Shown in pieces: positions 1 to 11,396 of a stretch of 64,000 nt of DNA. Position numbers and translations under genes: made by a program. The DNA is from Desulfobulbus sp. (GTDB lineage: Bacteria; Desulfobacterota; Desulfobulbia; Desulfobulbales; Desulfobulbaceae), in NCBI GenBank assembly GCA_009780825.1, contig WQZH01000002.1, positions 62,001 to 126,000 of the forward strand, written 5' to 3'. The notes beneath the pieces were generated by a model. The model saw nothing but the letters and a program-made list of their open reading frames with translations, was not told where the DNA came from and did not search any database. The first letter of the stretch is position 1. Each line of letters opens with the position of its first letter.

Positions 1-914
1 TCGCCGCATTCGACGACCTGCTGGCCACCTTCCTTGCCGCTGACCAACCGATGCCTGTGGCCATCTGCCTGGGTGTAGCCGGCCCGGTTCTGAACAATGC
101 GGTCCGCATGACCAACCTCTCCTGGTCGATTGAGGGCGCGGCTTTACAAGCCCGTCTCGGTTGCAGCCAGGTCCTGCTGATCAACGACCTGGTGGCCACC
201 GCCGCCGGCATTGCCTGGCTCGCGCCCGGAGACGTGCATTCGCTCAATCCAGAGGCTCGCCTCGCCGCAGGGGCGGCCATGGCGGTTCTGGCCCCGGGTA
301 GCGGTTTGGGCGAAGCCTTCCTCGTGCCCCATGAGAACCTGTTGCTCCCTTTTCCCACGGAAGGCGGCCATGCCAGCTTTGCCCCCAGAACAACCGAACA
401 AATGGAATTGCTGAGATTCATGGCAGGACGGCATGGACACGTTTCGGTGGAACAAGCCTGTTCCGGCCTGGCCATCCCCGAGCTGTTCGCCTTTATCGCC
501 GCCGGACAGCCTGTGCCGGATTGGCTGGCTGCTCATTTGGCGCGTGCCGCCGATCAAACGCCGGTCATCGTCCAAGCGGCCATCGACGCCGCGCGCGGCG
601 GCACGCCCTGTGACCTGGCCCTACAGACCCTGCGCCTCTTCCTCGACATCCTGGCCGACGAGGCCGCCAACCTCACCCTCAAAACCCTGGCCCTGGGCGG
701 CATCTTCATCGGCGGCGGCCTGGCGGCTCGACTGCTGCCGCTGATTGAGCCATCCCGCTTCATGACCATCTTTGCCCGGGGAACCTATCGGGAGATGCTT
801 GCCCGTGTCCCGGTTCAGGTGATCGTCAATCCGCAGACCGCCCTGCTCGGCGCCGCCGCCACCGGCATCAGGACCATGGTTCGAGACGATAAAAAAAATT
901 TACGAAGGGATTGA
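1..914 (+). CDS. glk: Glucokinase, 5'-truncated by window edge
   Basis: ATP-dependent glucokinase of the bacterial Glk family, converting glucose to glucose 6-phosphate in the cytosol. The frame is open from base 3, so the gene begins before the window and the N-terminal phosphate-binding loop is not visible. The visible part carries the family hallmarks: LGVAGPV, LINDLVATAAGI (containing the catalytic Asp), APGSGLGEAF (compare GTGLG in E. coli) and FPTEGGHASF. Near the C-terminus GGIFIGGGLAARLLP matches the nucleotide-site glycine-rich segment. An internal ATG at 51 falls inside conserved sequence and is not the start. The stop is TGA at 912-914. The family assignment is firm; kinetic specificity for glucose is inferred. 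Confidence 0.9.
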   Translation, partial: AAFDDLLATFLAADQPMPVAICLGVAGPVLNNAVRMTNLSWSIEGAALQARLGCSQVLLINDLVATAAGIAWLAPGDVHSLNPEARLAAGAAMAVLAPGSGLGEAFLVPHENLLLPFPTEGGHASFAPRTTEQMELLRFMAGRHGHVSVEQACSGLAIPELFAFIAAGQPVPDWLAAHLARAADQTPVIVQAAIDAARGGTPCDLALQTLRLFLDILADEAANLTLKTLALGGIFIGGGLAARLLPLIEPSRFMTIFARGTYREMLARVPVQVIVNPQTALLGAAATGIRTMVRDDKKNLRRD

Positions 915-1354
915 CCGAGGATCACATAAGAATAGTTGCGCAGAAGAGCACTTCAGGCATACATTATTAATTGATCCGTCATTGAGTCGACGGCGAAAGC
1001 GGATAGGCGTCCCAAGGTGCCATCCCGAAGTTTAGTGGGCTGATGCGGCGAGCAACGACAGGCATCTTGACGCCGCAGATTAGAAGAAAGGTTGCGGAGA
1101 CGAAACAGGGGCGGAATGACCTGCTGCCCACGTTGGGAGACGCCATCAATGCCCTGCCCGGCGGAGCAGGGCAGGCATATCCGCCTCATCCTCAAAAAAT
1201 TGAGGGAGAAGTCGTCTCTTCCGGTCGGCTTGTTCTTGGCAGCCTGTCTGATGCGCAGGGGATGGGGATGGGCTCTTTTTTCCGGCCAACTGAAAATGGT
1301 TTCCCGGCTACGATCAACCATTTGAAAAATATTATTTTTTAGCTCGATCCACGC
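915..1354. other. Intergenic region without a recognisable gene
   Basis: About 440 bases between glucokinase and the next gene. Short frames on both strands lack a ribosome-binding site or any recognisable motif. The only structure seen is a perfect 8-bp stem at 1150-1157/1166-1173 (TGCCCTGC / GCAGGGCA) with an 8-base loop. No U-tract follows, so it is not a classical terminator. No riboswitch consensus was recognised. Confidence 0.4.
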
Positions 1355-2089
1355 ATGACAGGCCAAAAAAAAATACCCCTGAGCAGTCTTATAGGCCAAA
1401 GTGCTCAGGATCTCTTTCCTGATCTTTTTCAGAGCGGATCAGCGAAAGCGAAGCCTTCGCCAGCGAAGATGACGCCTACCGAGGCTGTGAAGCCTTCCAA
1501 GGTTATTGTCCCGCCGCCGGTGTGGTATGCAACCTGGTGGAACGACGAGAAGAAGGCAAAGCCCGCCGAGGCTACGGAGCCTGCCAAGGTTGTTGTCCCG
1601 CCACCGCCACCGGACACGAGCTGGCTGGCCAAAGCGGCCTCTGGCGGACAACAGGAGCAGGCTGACGACGCCCCCTTCTCCGCACTGCTTGCCCTCGGCA
1701 AGAAAACGCAGCAAGAGATGCTGGCACGAAAACTGAACAAGATGGGGTATACCGTCATAACGGCAAGCTCGGCCACGCAGGCGCTCGAACGCTTGGGTTC
1801 AAGTAAATATCACCTGGTTTTTTGCAGCGCGGATGCAGCCTTCAAGGAGGTCCGCCGGTTCGTCAATCAATTAACGGCCGACCAGCGGAGAGGCATCTAT
1901 TTCGTACTGATAGGCGCCGACCTGCACACCCTCTACAATCTGGAAGCTCTAGCTCTCAGCGCCAACTTGGTCATCAACGACCGCAATCTCTCCTCTCTCG
2001 AATTGATCTTGCACGCAGGATTGCACAATTACGAACAGCTCTTTCGCCCTCTGCTCGACCTCCTCGATTCCACTGCATCCCTCAGATAA
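1355..2089 (+). CDS. Proline-rich protein with degenerate receiver-like C-terminus
   Basis: A 244-residue soluble protein of unknown function. Residues 1-105 are low complexity, rich in Ala, Lys and Pro, with two copies of a (K/V)VVPPP-type segment about 29 residues apart. Residues 110-240 look like a response-regulator fold: EMLARKLNKMGYTVITASSA resembles beta1-alpha1/beta2, YHLVFCSADAAFKEV occupies the place of the phospho-Asp strand, and IYFVLIGADLHTL that of beta4. The acceptor Asp (usual LLDxxMP) is absent, so phosphorylation is unlikely and this would be a pseudo-receiver. No strong Shine-Dalgarno precedes the ATG, so the start is uncertain. It lies 36 bases from the convergent HD-GYP gene. 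The receiver assignment is inference from pattern only. Confidence 0.55.
   Translation: MTGQKKIPLSSLIGQSAQDLFPDLFQSGSAKAKPSPAKMTPTEAVKPSKVIVPPPVWYATWWNDEKKAKPAEATEPAKVVVPPPPPDTSWLAKAASGGQQEQADDAPFSALLALGKKTQQEMLARKLNKMGYTVITASSATQALERLGSSKYHLVFCSADAAFKEVRRFVNQLTADQRRGIYFVLIGADLHTLYNLEALALSANLVINDRNLSSLELILHAGLHNYEQLFRPLLDLLDSTASLR
1481..1606 (+). repeat. Internal direct repeat in proline-rich linker
   Basis: Two imperfect 39-bp copies (1481-1519 and 1568-1606), 87 bases apart, encode the related peptides EAVKPSKVIVPPP and EATEPAKVVVPPP. The spacing is a multiple of three, so the reading frame is kept. This looks like duplication of a flexible linker module. Confidence 0.7.
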
Positions 2090-2125
2090 CGACAGGAAAA
2101 TCCGTTGCCTGTTTGCGCCACGGCT

Positions 2126-3370
2126 CTACAATAAAAGAAATTTTTTCAATAGGTTATCGTATGTCATGCCGAAATTCCTCGCATCATTGTAGCTCACAAT
2201 AATATCGTCGGTCTGAGACAGATCAATCGCGAACGGCGCAATCTGCTGCTTTTTCTTTTCATCATAAAGGACCTGGACGATTGGCCGCGTCATGTCTTCA
2301 GTCGATCCAATCACCACCCCGCTTCTACCGTCGGCCAACACAACGCAGGTGCCAACCGGATATATGCCGGTGCACCGGATGAAATCGTTGGCCAATTCTT
2401 CGTTGAACTGCACCCCGCCGCCTTCGTAAATGATGCGTAAACCCAGAACCGATTCCATGCCGGCCTTATAGCATCGTTCCGAGGTAACGGCGTCGAACAC
2501 ATCGCAGACACTGGTAACCTGGGCCGCAAAACTGATCCGATCTTTTTCCAGACCGTGGGGATATCCCTTGCCGTCATACCGCTCATGGTGATGCATGGCT
2601 ATATCGTATCCCTCAGGAGGAATATTCTTCGCCTTGGAAAGTATGTCCGCGGACAACTCGGTGTGCCGTTTCATCTCGCTGAATTCTTTCGCGGTGAGTT
2701 TTCCGGGTTTGTTGAGGATAGCCTGTGACACCAGCGCCTTGCCAATATCATGAAACAGAGCGCCAACCGCTATGTCGAGGCTTTGCTGTTCCGGGATTCC
2801 ATAGTAATGACACATATTCAGGACATGGGAACTGACACTGACCGAATGGTGCAGCGTATATTCGTCCTTCTTCCGGATACGGCTCAAGAGGGAAAGCGCG
2901 TCACGGTTTCTATGAATCGAAACCTGCATCTGTTTGGCGAGGTCATAAAAGGGGCCGACTTCGGGTATGCTCCCGTCCATCGCCTGCCGAAACGCTTGCT
3001 CGACAACCTTGATGCCATCCTCTGTGATTTTCTGGGATGATTGCAATTCAATCTTTAAGGGCACAGCAGGTCGTTTAAGAGTGCGCTCGACTCCAAAAGG
3101 GGCTGCGGGATTTACATCTTCGACAATGGATTTTGATTGCTCTACCACGTCTACTACTCTTTGATCTGGATCGATGGATGGCCCCACGTCCAACCCTCGA
3201 TCTGTATCGATATAAACCTCTCTGATATCCCAACGTCTCAGTATCCCAATAGTATCTTCGCTCTTGATATAACTTGGCTCGATGTACAGATTGCTATCGC
3301 TTCCGCCACAGTTAAAATCATGAACAAAGACTCCGAGTTGCAGATATTCGATACTTACCTTTTTTATCAT
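2126..3370 (-). CDS. HD-GYP domain cyclic-di-GMP phosphodiesterase
   Basis: A 414-residue cytosolic protein expected to hydrolyse cyclic-di-GMP. The N-terminal 130 residues (starting MIKKVSIEYLQLGVFVHDF) resemble the DUF3391 region that often precedes HD-GYP domains. The HD-GYP core spans roughly residues 150-320, with LFHDIGKALVSQAILNKPG, MKRHTELSADIL, MHHHERYDGKGYPHGL and SVCDVFDAVTSERCYK. The metal-binding HD, the HHE and the GYP signature are all intact, so it should be active. A C-terminal extension of about 90 residues is typical of this subfamily. There is no membrane segment and no receiver domain. No good Shine-Dalgarno was seen at the chosen ATG, but homologous proteins begin with the same motif. 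Confidence 0.88.
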   Translation of the reverse strand: MIKKVSIEYLQLGVFVHDFNCGGSDSNLYIEPSYIKSEDTIGILRRWDIREVYIDTDRGLDVGPSIDPDQRVVDVVEQSKSIVEDVNPAAPFGVERTLKRPAVPLKIELQSSQKITEDGIKVVEQAFRQAMDGSIPEVGPFYDLAKQMQVSIHRNRDALSLLSRIRKKDEYTLHHSVSVSSHVLNMCHYYGIPEQQSLDIAVGALFHDIGKALVSQAILNKPGKLTAKEFSEMKRHTELSADILSKAKNIPPEGYDIAMHHHERYDGKGYPHGLEKDRISFAAQVTSVCDVFDAVTSERCYKAGMESVLGLRIIYEGGGVQFNEELANDFIRCTGIYPVGTCVVLADGRSGVVIGSTEDMTRPIVQVLYDEKKKQQIAPFAIDLSQTDDIIVSYNDARNFGMTYDNLLKKFLLL

Positions 3371-3490
3371 AATCCACTGCTGTCCCGCAAAAATCGGAAA
3401 AATTTATCAGTTGTTACGTCCCACATCCCGCCTCCGCCCCCTGCGCATCGTCTTGTCTCCAGATGCGCATCCGTGCAGGATCATCTCTCT

Positions 3491-5029
3491 TCAGTGGCGC
3501 TTTTGGGACTTATCCAAATAATCTATACCCGCGTCGTGCAGTTCCTTCAACTTGCTCTCAATTCTGTCGCACAGGGTTTTCAGCACCTTGATGCGGGCAA
3601 AATTCTTGTTGTTGGCTTCCACCAGCGTCCACGGGGCATGCAAGGTACTGGTCCGGTCCACCATGTCGCAGACCGCATGTTCATACTGCTCCCATTTCTC
3701 CCGGTTGCGCCAGTCCTCATCGGTGATCTTGAACCTCTTGAAGCAGATATTCTGCCGCTCCTCGAACCGTTGTAACTGCTCGTCCTTGGTGATGGCCAAC
3801 CAGAATTTGACCACCAGGATGCGGTGGCGAGCCATCTGCGCCTCGAACTCGTTGATTTCGCTGTAGGCCCGCATCCAGTCGGATTCCGAGCAAAAACCCT
3901 CAACCCGTTCCACCAGCACCCGGCCATACCAGGAACGGTCAAAGATCGTCACCCGGCCCTTGCGCGGCAAATGCCGCCAGAACCGCCACAGATAGGGTTG
4001 CGCGCGCTCCTCCTCTGTGGGGGCGGCAATGGGGATCACCTGATAACTGCGGGCATCCAGAGCACCGGTGATCCGACGGATACTGCCTCCCTTGCCGGCG
4101 GCGTCGTTGCCCTCAAACACCGCGATCACCGACATGTACTTGAACTTGGGATCACGGATCATCTCGTTGAGCCGGTCCTGCAGTTTTTCCAGTTTGGTCT
4201 TATACTCCCGCTTGTCGACCGTCTGAGTCATGTCAAGGGTCTTCAGCAGATGCAGATTGTCAATGGGCGGCATCATCAGAGGCGGCGCCAGGAGCCGGGA
4301 TTGCGGTGAGGCTTCCAGGTGCAGCCGGTCCTGAATGGCCTTAAGAATCATCCTGCCCACGGTCAGGTTGCGGTAGCACGCATCCGTACCCTCGACGACC
4401 AACCAGGGGGCCTCGGCCGTGCTGGTGTACCGGATGACCTTGTCATGCACGGCGCGAAACGCATCGTAATCCTTCATCAAATGCTTCCAGTCGCGTTTCG
4501 TCACCTCTCCGTAGACCAGGGAACTTTTCTCCAGCTCCTTGAACCGTTTCTCTTGCTTTGCCTTGGACAGATGAAACCAGAACTTGAGCACCAGCGCGCC
4601 TTCGTCCACCAGCATTTTCTCCAGCTGCACGGCCCGCTCCAGGCTCTGGTCGAGATCGGCGTCCTTGGTGATGCCCTTGACCCGGTTCAATATCGGCCAA
4701 GTATACCAGGAACCGAGGAAAACGCCGATCTTGCCCTTGGGAGGCAGGGCCCGCCAGAAGCGCCACATCATCGGCCGGTCGAGTTCCTCGTCAGAGGGTT
4801 CGCCCATGCCATGGGTCTGGATATGGCGAGGGTCCATCCATTCGTTGAGGAGGTTGACAGTGGCGCCACGGCCTGAACCGTCCACGCCACCCACCAGAAT
4901 GATCACCTGGAAGGCCCCTGATTTCACCAGTTCCATCTGGGCATCGAGCAGCGCCCCCCGCAAGGCCGGAACTTCTTGTTCATAAACGGATTTTTTGATT
5001 TTATGGCCCAATTCCGCTGATTCAAACAT
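3491..5029 (-). CDS. pap: Polyphosphate:AMP phosphotransferase (two-domain PPK2)
   Basis: A 512-residue duplicated PPK2-family enzyme, which in characterised members transfers phosphate from polyphosphate to AMP to make ADP. Two homologous kinase domains are visible. The N-terminal half has a Walker A-like GGVDGSGRGATVNLL and the Trp-rich MWRFWRALPPKGKIGVFLGS. The C-terminal half has EGNDAAGKGGSIRRITGALD, LWRFWRHLPRKGRVTIFDRS and SWYGRVLVERVEGF. In the family the C-terminal copy carries the canonical catalytic residues, and the intact DAAGKG and FDRSWYGR here agree. The start has a good Shine-Dalgarno (GGGAGG about 9 bases upstream). It lies 15 bases after a Nudix gene on the same strand, so the pair probably forms an operon concerned with nucleotide and phosphate balance. 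Confidence 0.9.
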   Translation of the reverse strand: MFESAELGHKIKKSVYEQEVPALRGALLDAQMELVKSGAFQVIILVGGVDGSGRGATVNLLNEWMDPRHIQTHGMGEPSDEELDRPMMWRFWRALPPKGKIGVFLGSWYTWPILNRVKGITKDADLDQSLERAVQLEKMLVDEGALVLKFWFHLSKAKQEKRFKELEKSSLVYGEVTKRDWKHLMKDYDAFRAVHDKVIRYTSTAEAPWLVVEGTDACYRNLTVGRMILKAIQDRLHLEASPQSRLLAPPLMMPPIDNLHLLKTLDMTQTVDKREYKTKLEKLQDRLNEMIRDPKFKYMSVIAVFEGNDAAGKGGSIRRITGALDARSYQVIPIAAPTEEERAQPYLWRFWRHLPRKGRVTIFDRSWYGRVLVERVEGFCSESDWMRAYSEINEFEAQMARHRILVVKFWLAITKDEQLQRFEERQNICFKRFKITDEDWRNREKWEQYEHAVCDMVDRTSTLHAPWTLVEANNKNFARIKVLKTLCDRIESKLKELHDAGIDYLDKSQKRH

Positions 5030-5044
5030 TGTTCCAAGCCTCCC

Positions 5045-5698
5045 TTAGCCGTGACCGACGATTGAGCCGGCACCTGGCCGCATAGGTTCATCTTGTTCAA
5101 TTCTGGCGTCGATCGGCAACAGTTGCAGGTTGCCGGCAAAATATCCCTCAACAATCCGTTGGTCCGCATCGAAGGCATAGTCGATGCCTGCATGCGCCTG
5201 CCGGTCGATCCACATGAGCGCCTCCATATCGTCCCCGGGTTCAGGGCTTCCGGTCAGAATCTCCCCCAGCAGCACGATCACCAGGGTATGGTGGCTATCG
5301 TCGAGATGGTTGGACACCACGTTGACGATGCCGTCGATCCGCACCTCCAGCCCGGTCTCCTCCCGGACTTCGCGGTGCGCGGTGTCGATGAATGACTCTT
5401 CGTACTCGATGTACCCGCCAGGCAGACACCATTTGCCGCCATATCGGACCGTTGCCTTGCGCCTGCCGACGAGGATCTCGCCGACCGGCGACTTGACGAG
5501 CATGGTGACGCCGGGGGCTGGATTGAGATAATGGACATGTCCGCACCCATCGCACCGGAGCCGTTCAAACCTGGCGAGCACCTGTCCGGCAAGGCGGGTC
5601 CCGCACTGCGAACAATAACGCGGCCGCCGACTATCGCCGGCCAGCGGTCCGGAATGACCGAATACCTGATGCAGATGCAACCCTCCCTCCTGAAACAC
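5045..5698 (-). CDS. Nudix hydrolase with N-terminal zinc ribbon
   Basis: A 217-residue cytosolic Nudix hydrolase. A four-Cys zinc ribbon (YCSQCGTRL then LRCDGCGHVHY) lies around residues 28-55, as in NADH-pyrophosphatase-like Nudix proteins. The Nudix box follows as LPGGYIEYEES...AHREVREETGLEV and matches GX5EX7REUXEEXGU. The substrate cannot be read from sequence; a nucleoside diphosphate derivative is typical. The start is not fixed: the first about 25 residues before the ribbon are unconserved in appearance, so a later start is possible. It precedes the polyphosphate:AMP phosphotransferase by 15 bases. Confidence 0.85.
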   Translation of the reverse strand: MFQEGGLHLHQVFGHSGPLAGDSRRPRYCSQCGTRLAGQVLARFERLRCDGCGHVHYLNPAPGVTMLVKSPVGEILVGRRKATVRYGGKWCLPGGYIEYEESFIDTAHREVREETGLEVRIDGIVNVVSNHLDDSHHTLVIVLLGEILTGSPEPGDDMEALMWIDRQAHAGIDYAFDADQRIVEGYFAGNLQLLPIDARIEQDEPMRPGAGSIVGHG

Positions 5699-5893
5699 TC
5701 CTTTCCGATTCTACCCGTTAACTTTGTGGTATATGCAGATTTTTGCAATCACAATTTGCAGGGAAACGGCATGGAACCGCCTCCGTCTTCCGCGACCGGG
5801 GGAGAACAAACCGGCAACAGGGTATCGTGCGCCAGGAGAGCAAGGTCGTCGATTGCGCGGAGCCCGCCGGCGCCGGCATCGTTACACCCGCCT

Positions 5894-7408
5894 CTACAGC
5901 CGGTGTCTGCCTTGACGCCGGGTCAGGGTATCGCCTAGATCGTGGCGCTCGCCGGGCAGCCGGGTGACATGCGCCATGATCGAAGGCGGCAGCACCCTAC
6001 CCTTGATCCCCAGGATGTCGGCGGCCAGGGCATCGGCCACCTCGGCCTGATCCCGGCCCCGCTCGGTGGTGAGATAGTCGAACAGCAAATGGGCCAGGCG
6101 CGGCAGGCCGATCTGCCAGGTGGCGCGGGTCCGGGCGTAGAGCCAGGCGCAGAAGGCGCGGAATCCCCGAAACACATCCCTGTCCGGCCAGAGCAGCGGG
6201 GCGGTGCGTTTACAGTTGCCGCTGTTGTACACCAGGTCCCAGAACCGCGCCAGCCGCTTCATTTCCTGCATTTCGCCAAAGGCGATCAGATCGTTGCACA
6301 GGATCTCATAGGGCGGGTCAGCGGCGTACACCATGCCGTGCTCCCGGTCGTGCCGGACAAGAGCGGTGCCGGACAATTTTTTAAGCATGCCGATCTGAAT
6401 CTCGCCGGAAGTGAGCGCCACCAGGGTATTGAGGTGTTGGCCAAACCGGTCGAGCGGCTCGCCGGGCAGGCCGACGATCAAATCGACGTGGAGATGGGCC
6501 TTGGTCCGCTGCTCCAGGAAGGCCAGGTTCTCGCGGATACGATGGATGTCGAGCCGCCGGTTGATGTTGGCCGCGGTGCGCACATCCAAGGTCTGGATGC
6601 CGACCTCAAGCTGCAGAGTGCCCGCTGGAAAACGGGCGATCCGGTCCTTGAGGCCATCCGGGAAATGGTCGGGAATCACCTCGAAGTGGGCGTGAAAGGG
6701 CGGATCTTTGGCGAGAAAAAAATCGAGGATGCGGGCTGCTGCCGCCGGGTTGGCATTAAAGGTGCGGTCCACGAACTTGAAGGTCCGCGCTCCCCGCGCC
6801 CAGAGCGACTCCAGTTCGGCCAGGAAGCTGTCGAGCGGAAAAGGCCGCACCCGCCGGTCAATGGACGAAAGACAGAACTCGCAGGCAAAGGGACAGCCCC
6901 GGGACGCCTCCACATAGACCAGACGATGGGCCAGGTCCTGACCGGTGTAGAACCGGTAGGGCAACATCAGGGTATCGGCTTCGACCGGAGCAGCGGGGAC
7001 GATCCGATCCGCTGGCGGGTTGCTGGCGAGCAAGTCCCGGCAAAGACCGAGGAAACTGTGCTCCCCTTCCCCCTGGACCAGGTAATCGGCACCGCTGAAA
7101 TCGACCCGCAGGGGCAGGTGGCTGACCTCGGGCCCGCCGAGCACGATCGTGATTCCCGGCGCCACCCGTTTGAGCACCCCCACCAGACGCCGCACCTCAT
7201 CCGCATTCCAGATGTAGACGCCGATGCCGACAATGGCCGGCCTGGCGGCCAGGATGGCCTCGGCCATGTCGCCGGGCCGGTCGGTGAGGCAGTATTCCTG
7301 GATGGTTGTCTGGGGCTGCAGTTCGGCCAGGTTGGCGTACAGCCAGCGCAGCCCCAGGCTGGCGTGGATGTAGCGGGCGTTGATGGTGGCGAGGACGATG
7401 GCGGGCAT
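5894..7408 (-). CDS. B12-binding radical SAM protein
   Basis: A 504-residue protein with a cobalamin-binding-like Rossmann N-terminus (residues 1-140: IVLATINARYIHASLGLRWL, then IVGIGVYIWNADEVRR and ITIVLGGPEVSH), followed by a radical SAM domain with the cluster motif GCPFACEFC near residue 175. The C-terminal about 130 residues resemble the DUF4080-type extension of this family. Such proteins modify unknown substrates using 5'-deoxyadenosyl radical chemistry; the reaction here cannot be assigned. The usual B12 DxHxxG motif is not evident, so B12 binding is uncertain. It stands alone between the Nudix/pap pair and the broken mrr gene. Confidence 0.82.
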   Translation of the reverse strand: MPAIVLATINARYIHASLGLRWLYANLAELQPQTTIQEYCLTDRPGDMAEAILAARPAIVGIGVYIWNADEVRRLVGVLKRVAPGITIVLGGPEVSHLPLRVDFSGADYLVQGEGEHSFLGLCRDLLASNPPADRIVPAAPVEADTLMLPYRFYTGQDLAHRLVYVEASRGCPFACEFCLSSIDRRVRPFPLDSFLAELESLWARGARTFKFVDRTFNANPAAAARILDFFLAKDPPFHAHFEVIPDHFPDGLKDRIARFPAGTLQLEVGIQTLDVRTAANINRRLDIHRIRENLAFLEQRTKAHLHVDLIVGLPGEPLDRFGQHLNTLVALTSGEIQIGMLKKLSGTALVRHDREHGMVYAADPPYEILCNDLIAFGEMQEMKRLARFWDLVYNSGNCKRTAPLLWPDRDVFRGFRAFCAWLYARTRATWQIGLPRLAHLLFDYLTTERGRDQAEVADALAADILGIKGRVLPPSIMAHVTRLPGERHDLGDTLTRRQGRHRL

Positions 7409-7518
7409 GGTAGACAGACGGTTAACGCTGGCAGGTCGGACTGTTCTTCAAATGGGTCAAGACAACCAACTGGTTCTCCGCAAATTTTATTGTGGAAGAA
7501 TTGGTGAGACAGCAGTGA

Positions 7519-8446
7519 CTATTCCATCAATCCATCAAAAAAATTCTCGTCGATTTTTTGCAATTTCCATGTCTTGTCATCTCGAACGCCGATCCCATGT
7601 TTGACCATAAGGCGGGTAAGTTCCTCGCCACCAATTAGACGCAGCCGCTTAGGGCTTCGTTCCGCATACTCCAAAGCTGACTTTGTGTAACGGCTGGTGG
7701 TGACAAACACACCTTTGACAATTCCGTGCGCATCCATAGCTCCGGCAAACTCGCGTATTTTGTCCGGGCCGATAGCGGAATCGTAGGCATAGCGCTTGGC
7801 TTGCAGATAAATAACATCCAGGCCAAGCGCGTCCGTTATGATACCGTCTATGGCCCCGTCGCCGGAACCGCCAGTACGTCTGCCAAGGCCGCCGGCTCCA
7901 TACCCGAGGCCAAGCATAAGCTCCACAATCAAGCGTTCAAAATCACTCTCATCCATTGCCAACAGGCGCTCGTATAAATCCGATTGCAGAGTTTTATTCA
8001 GTTCCGTCAAGGCGGCGGCGATACGCTCTTCCGGTGTATCCTGCTCCGTGGGGCCAGGCATGACATTTGCCGCACCCTCTTGCTCTGTTTCCGTATGGCC
8101 TACCGCACGGAACTGACGGTATTTCTCTGAGCGAGCCGAAAGAAAATTCATGTCGATCTTTGATGGGTTTTCTGCGAGTACCCTGCGTCCTTCTTCAGAA
8201 ATCGCGTAAAGGCCCCTCGCTTCCCGTTTGAGCAAGTCCGCCTTGGTCAGGTGGACAAAAAGTCCAATATACCCGGTTGGCTACCCTGGTCTGCCTACCA
8301 CTCCCAAGAAGTTCGTTTCGTTCTGTTTCGGTAAGAGCAAACTCGTCGGACAACTGCGCTATGGCTTTAGCTGCACGTATCATAGGTCCACGATTTGCCA
8401 GTTTAAGCACAGGTAACATGAAGCTCTGAAAATTGGGAATTGCCAT
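7519..8446 (-). pseudogene. mrr: Mrr-type restriction endonuclease, frameshifted
   Basis: A type IV-like Mrr endonuclease split by one frameshift. Frame one (8446 down to about 8250) gives the start of the Mrr N-terminal winged-helix domain: MAIPNFQSFMLPVLKLA to TRVANRVYWTF. Frame two continues it as VHLTKADLLKREARGLYAIS and runs to 7519. Removing one T from a run of five (near 8256-8260) restores one continuous protein of about 308 residues. The catalytic domain is intact in the second frame, with GDGAIDGII, VIYLQAKRY (the QxK motif) and FVTTSRYTKSALEY. It could be a genuine phase-variable or dead gene, or a homopolymer sequencing error. No methylase or other defence gene is adjacent. Confidence 0.82.
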
Positions 8447-8532
8447 AACTGATTATCTCTTTTTTTATTTGGGTCTCAAGTCCTGGTGCCGTTGGCTCCT
8501 ACCAACAAGGCCAACACCGCCACCACCCCCGC

Positions 8533-11187
<2,655 letters not shown>

Positions 11188-11318
11188 AGCGCATGTCTCC
11201 TGAAAAGATGGGGGGGAAGACTGTTCCTTATACGATACATCCAACTCAGCACAAGCAGGGAGGCGGCCGAACGACCCGCTGAAAGGCTGGGTTTTTTCGC
11301 CGAAGCCATTGCGACAAC

Positions 11319-11347
11319 TTGCCGTTCTGCTCCATTCGTCCTATAAT
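11319..11347 (+). promoter_or_regulatory. Sigma-70-type promoter for homocysteine operon
   Basis: TTGCCG (11319-11324), a 17-base spacer, then a perfect TATAAT (11342-11347). Transcription would begin near 11354, about 43 bases before the ATG at 11397. This supports that start over the in-frame upstream start at 11319, which lies in the promoter. Confidence 0.75.
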
Positions 11348-11396
11348 TAAATCCTTTCCGGCGAATCTGAACAGCCTTTATTTGCGAGAATGTCCC

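Noticed and set aside
915..1354. Possible riboswitch in the leader before the 1355 gene
   Set aside because: Looked for cyclic-di-GMP and other common consensus cores; none was present, only an isolated 8-bp hairpin.
5942..7507. 521-codon open frame opposite the radical SAM gene
   Set aside because: GC-rich shadow frame; composition is not protein-like, and the opposite strand carries clear family motifs.
11188..11396. Possible SAM riboswitch before the homocysteine operon
   Set aside because: The expected conserved leader core is absent, and the promoter leaves only about 43 bases of leader.
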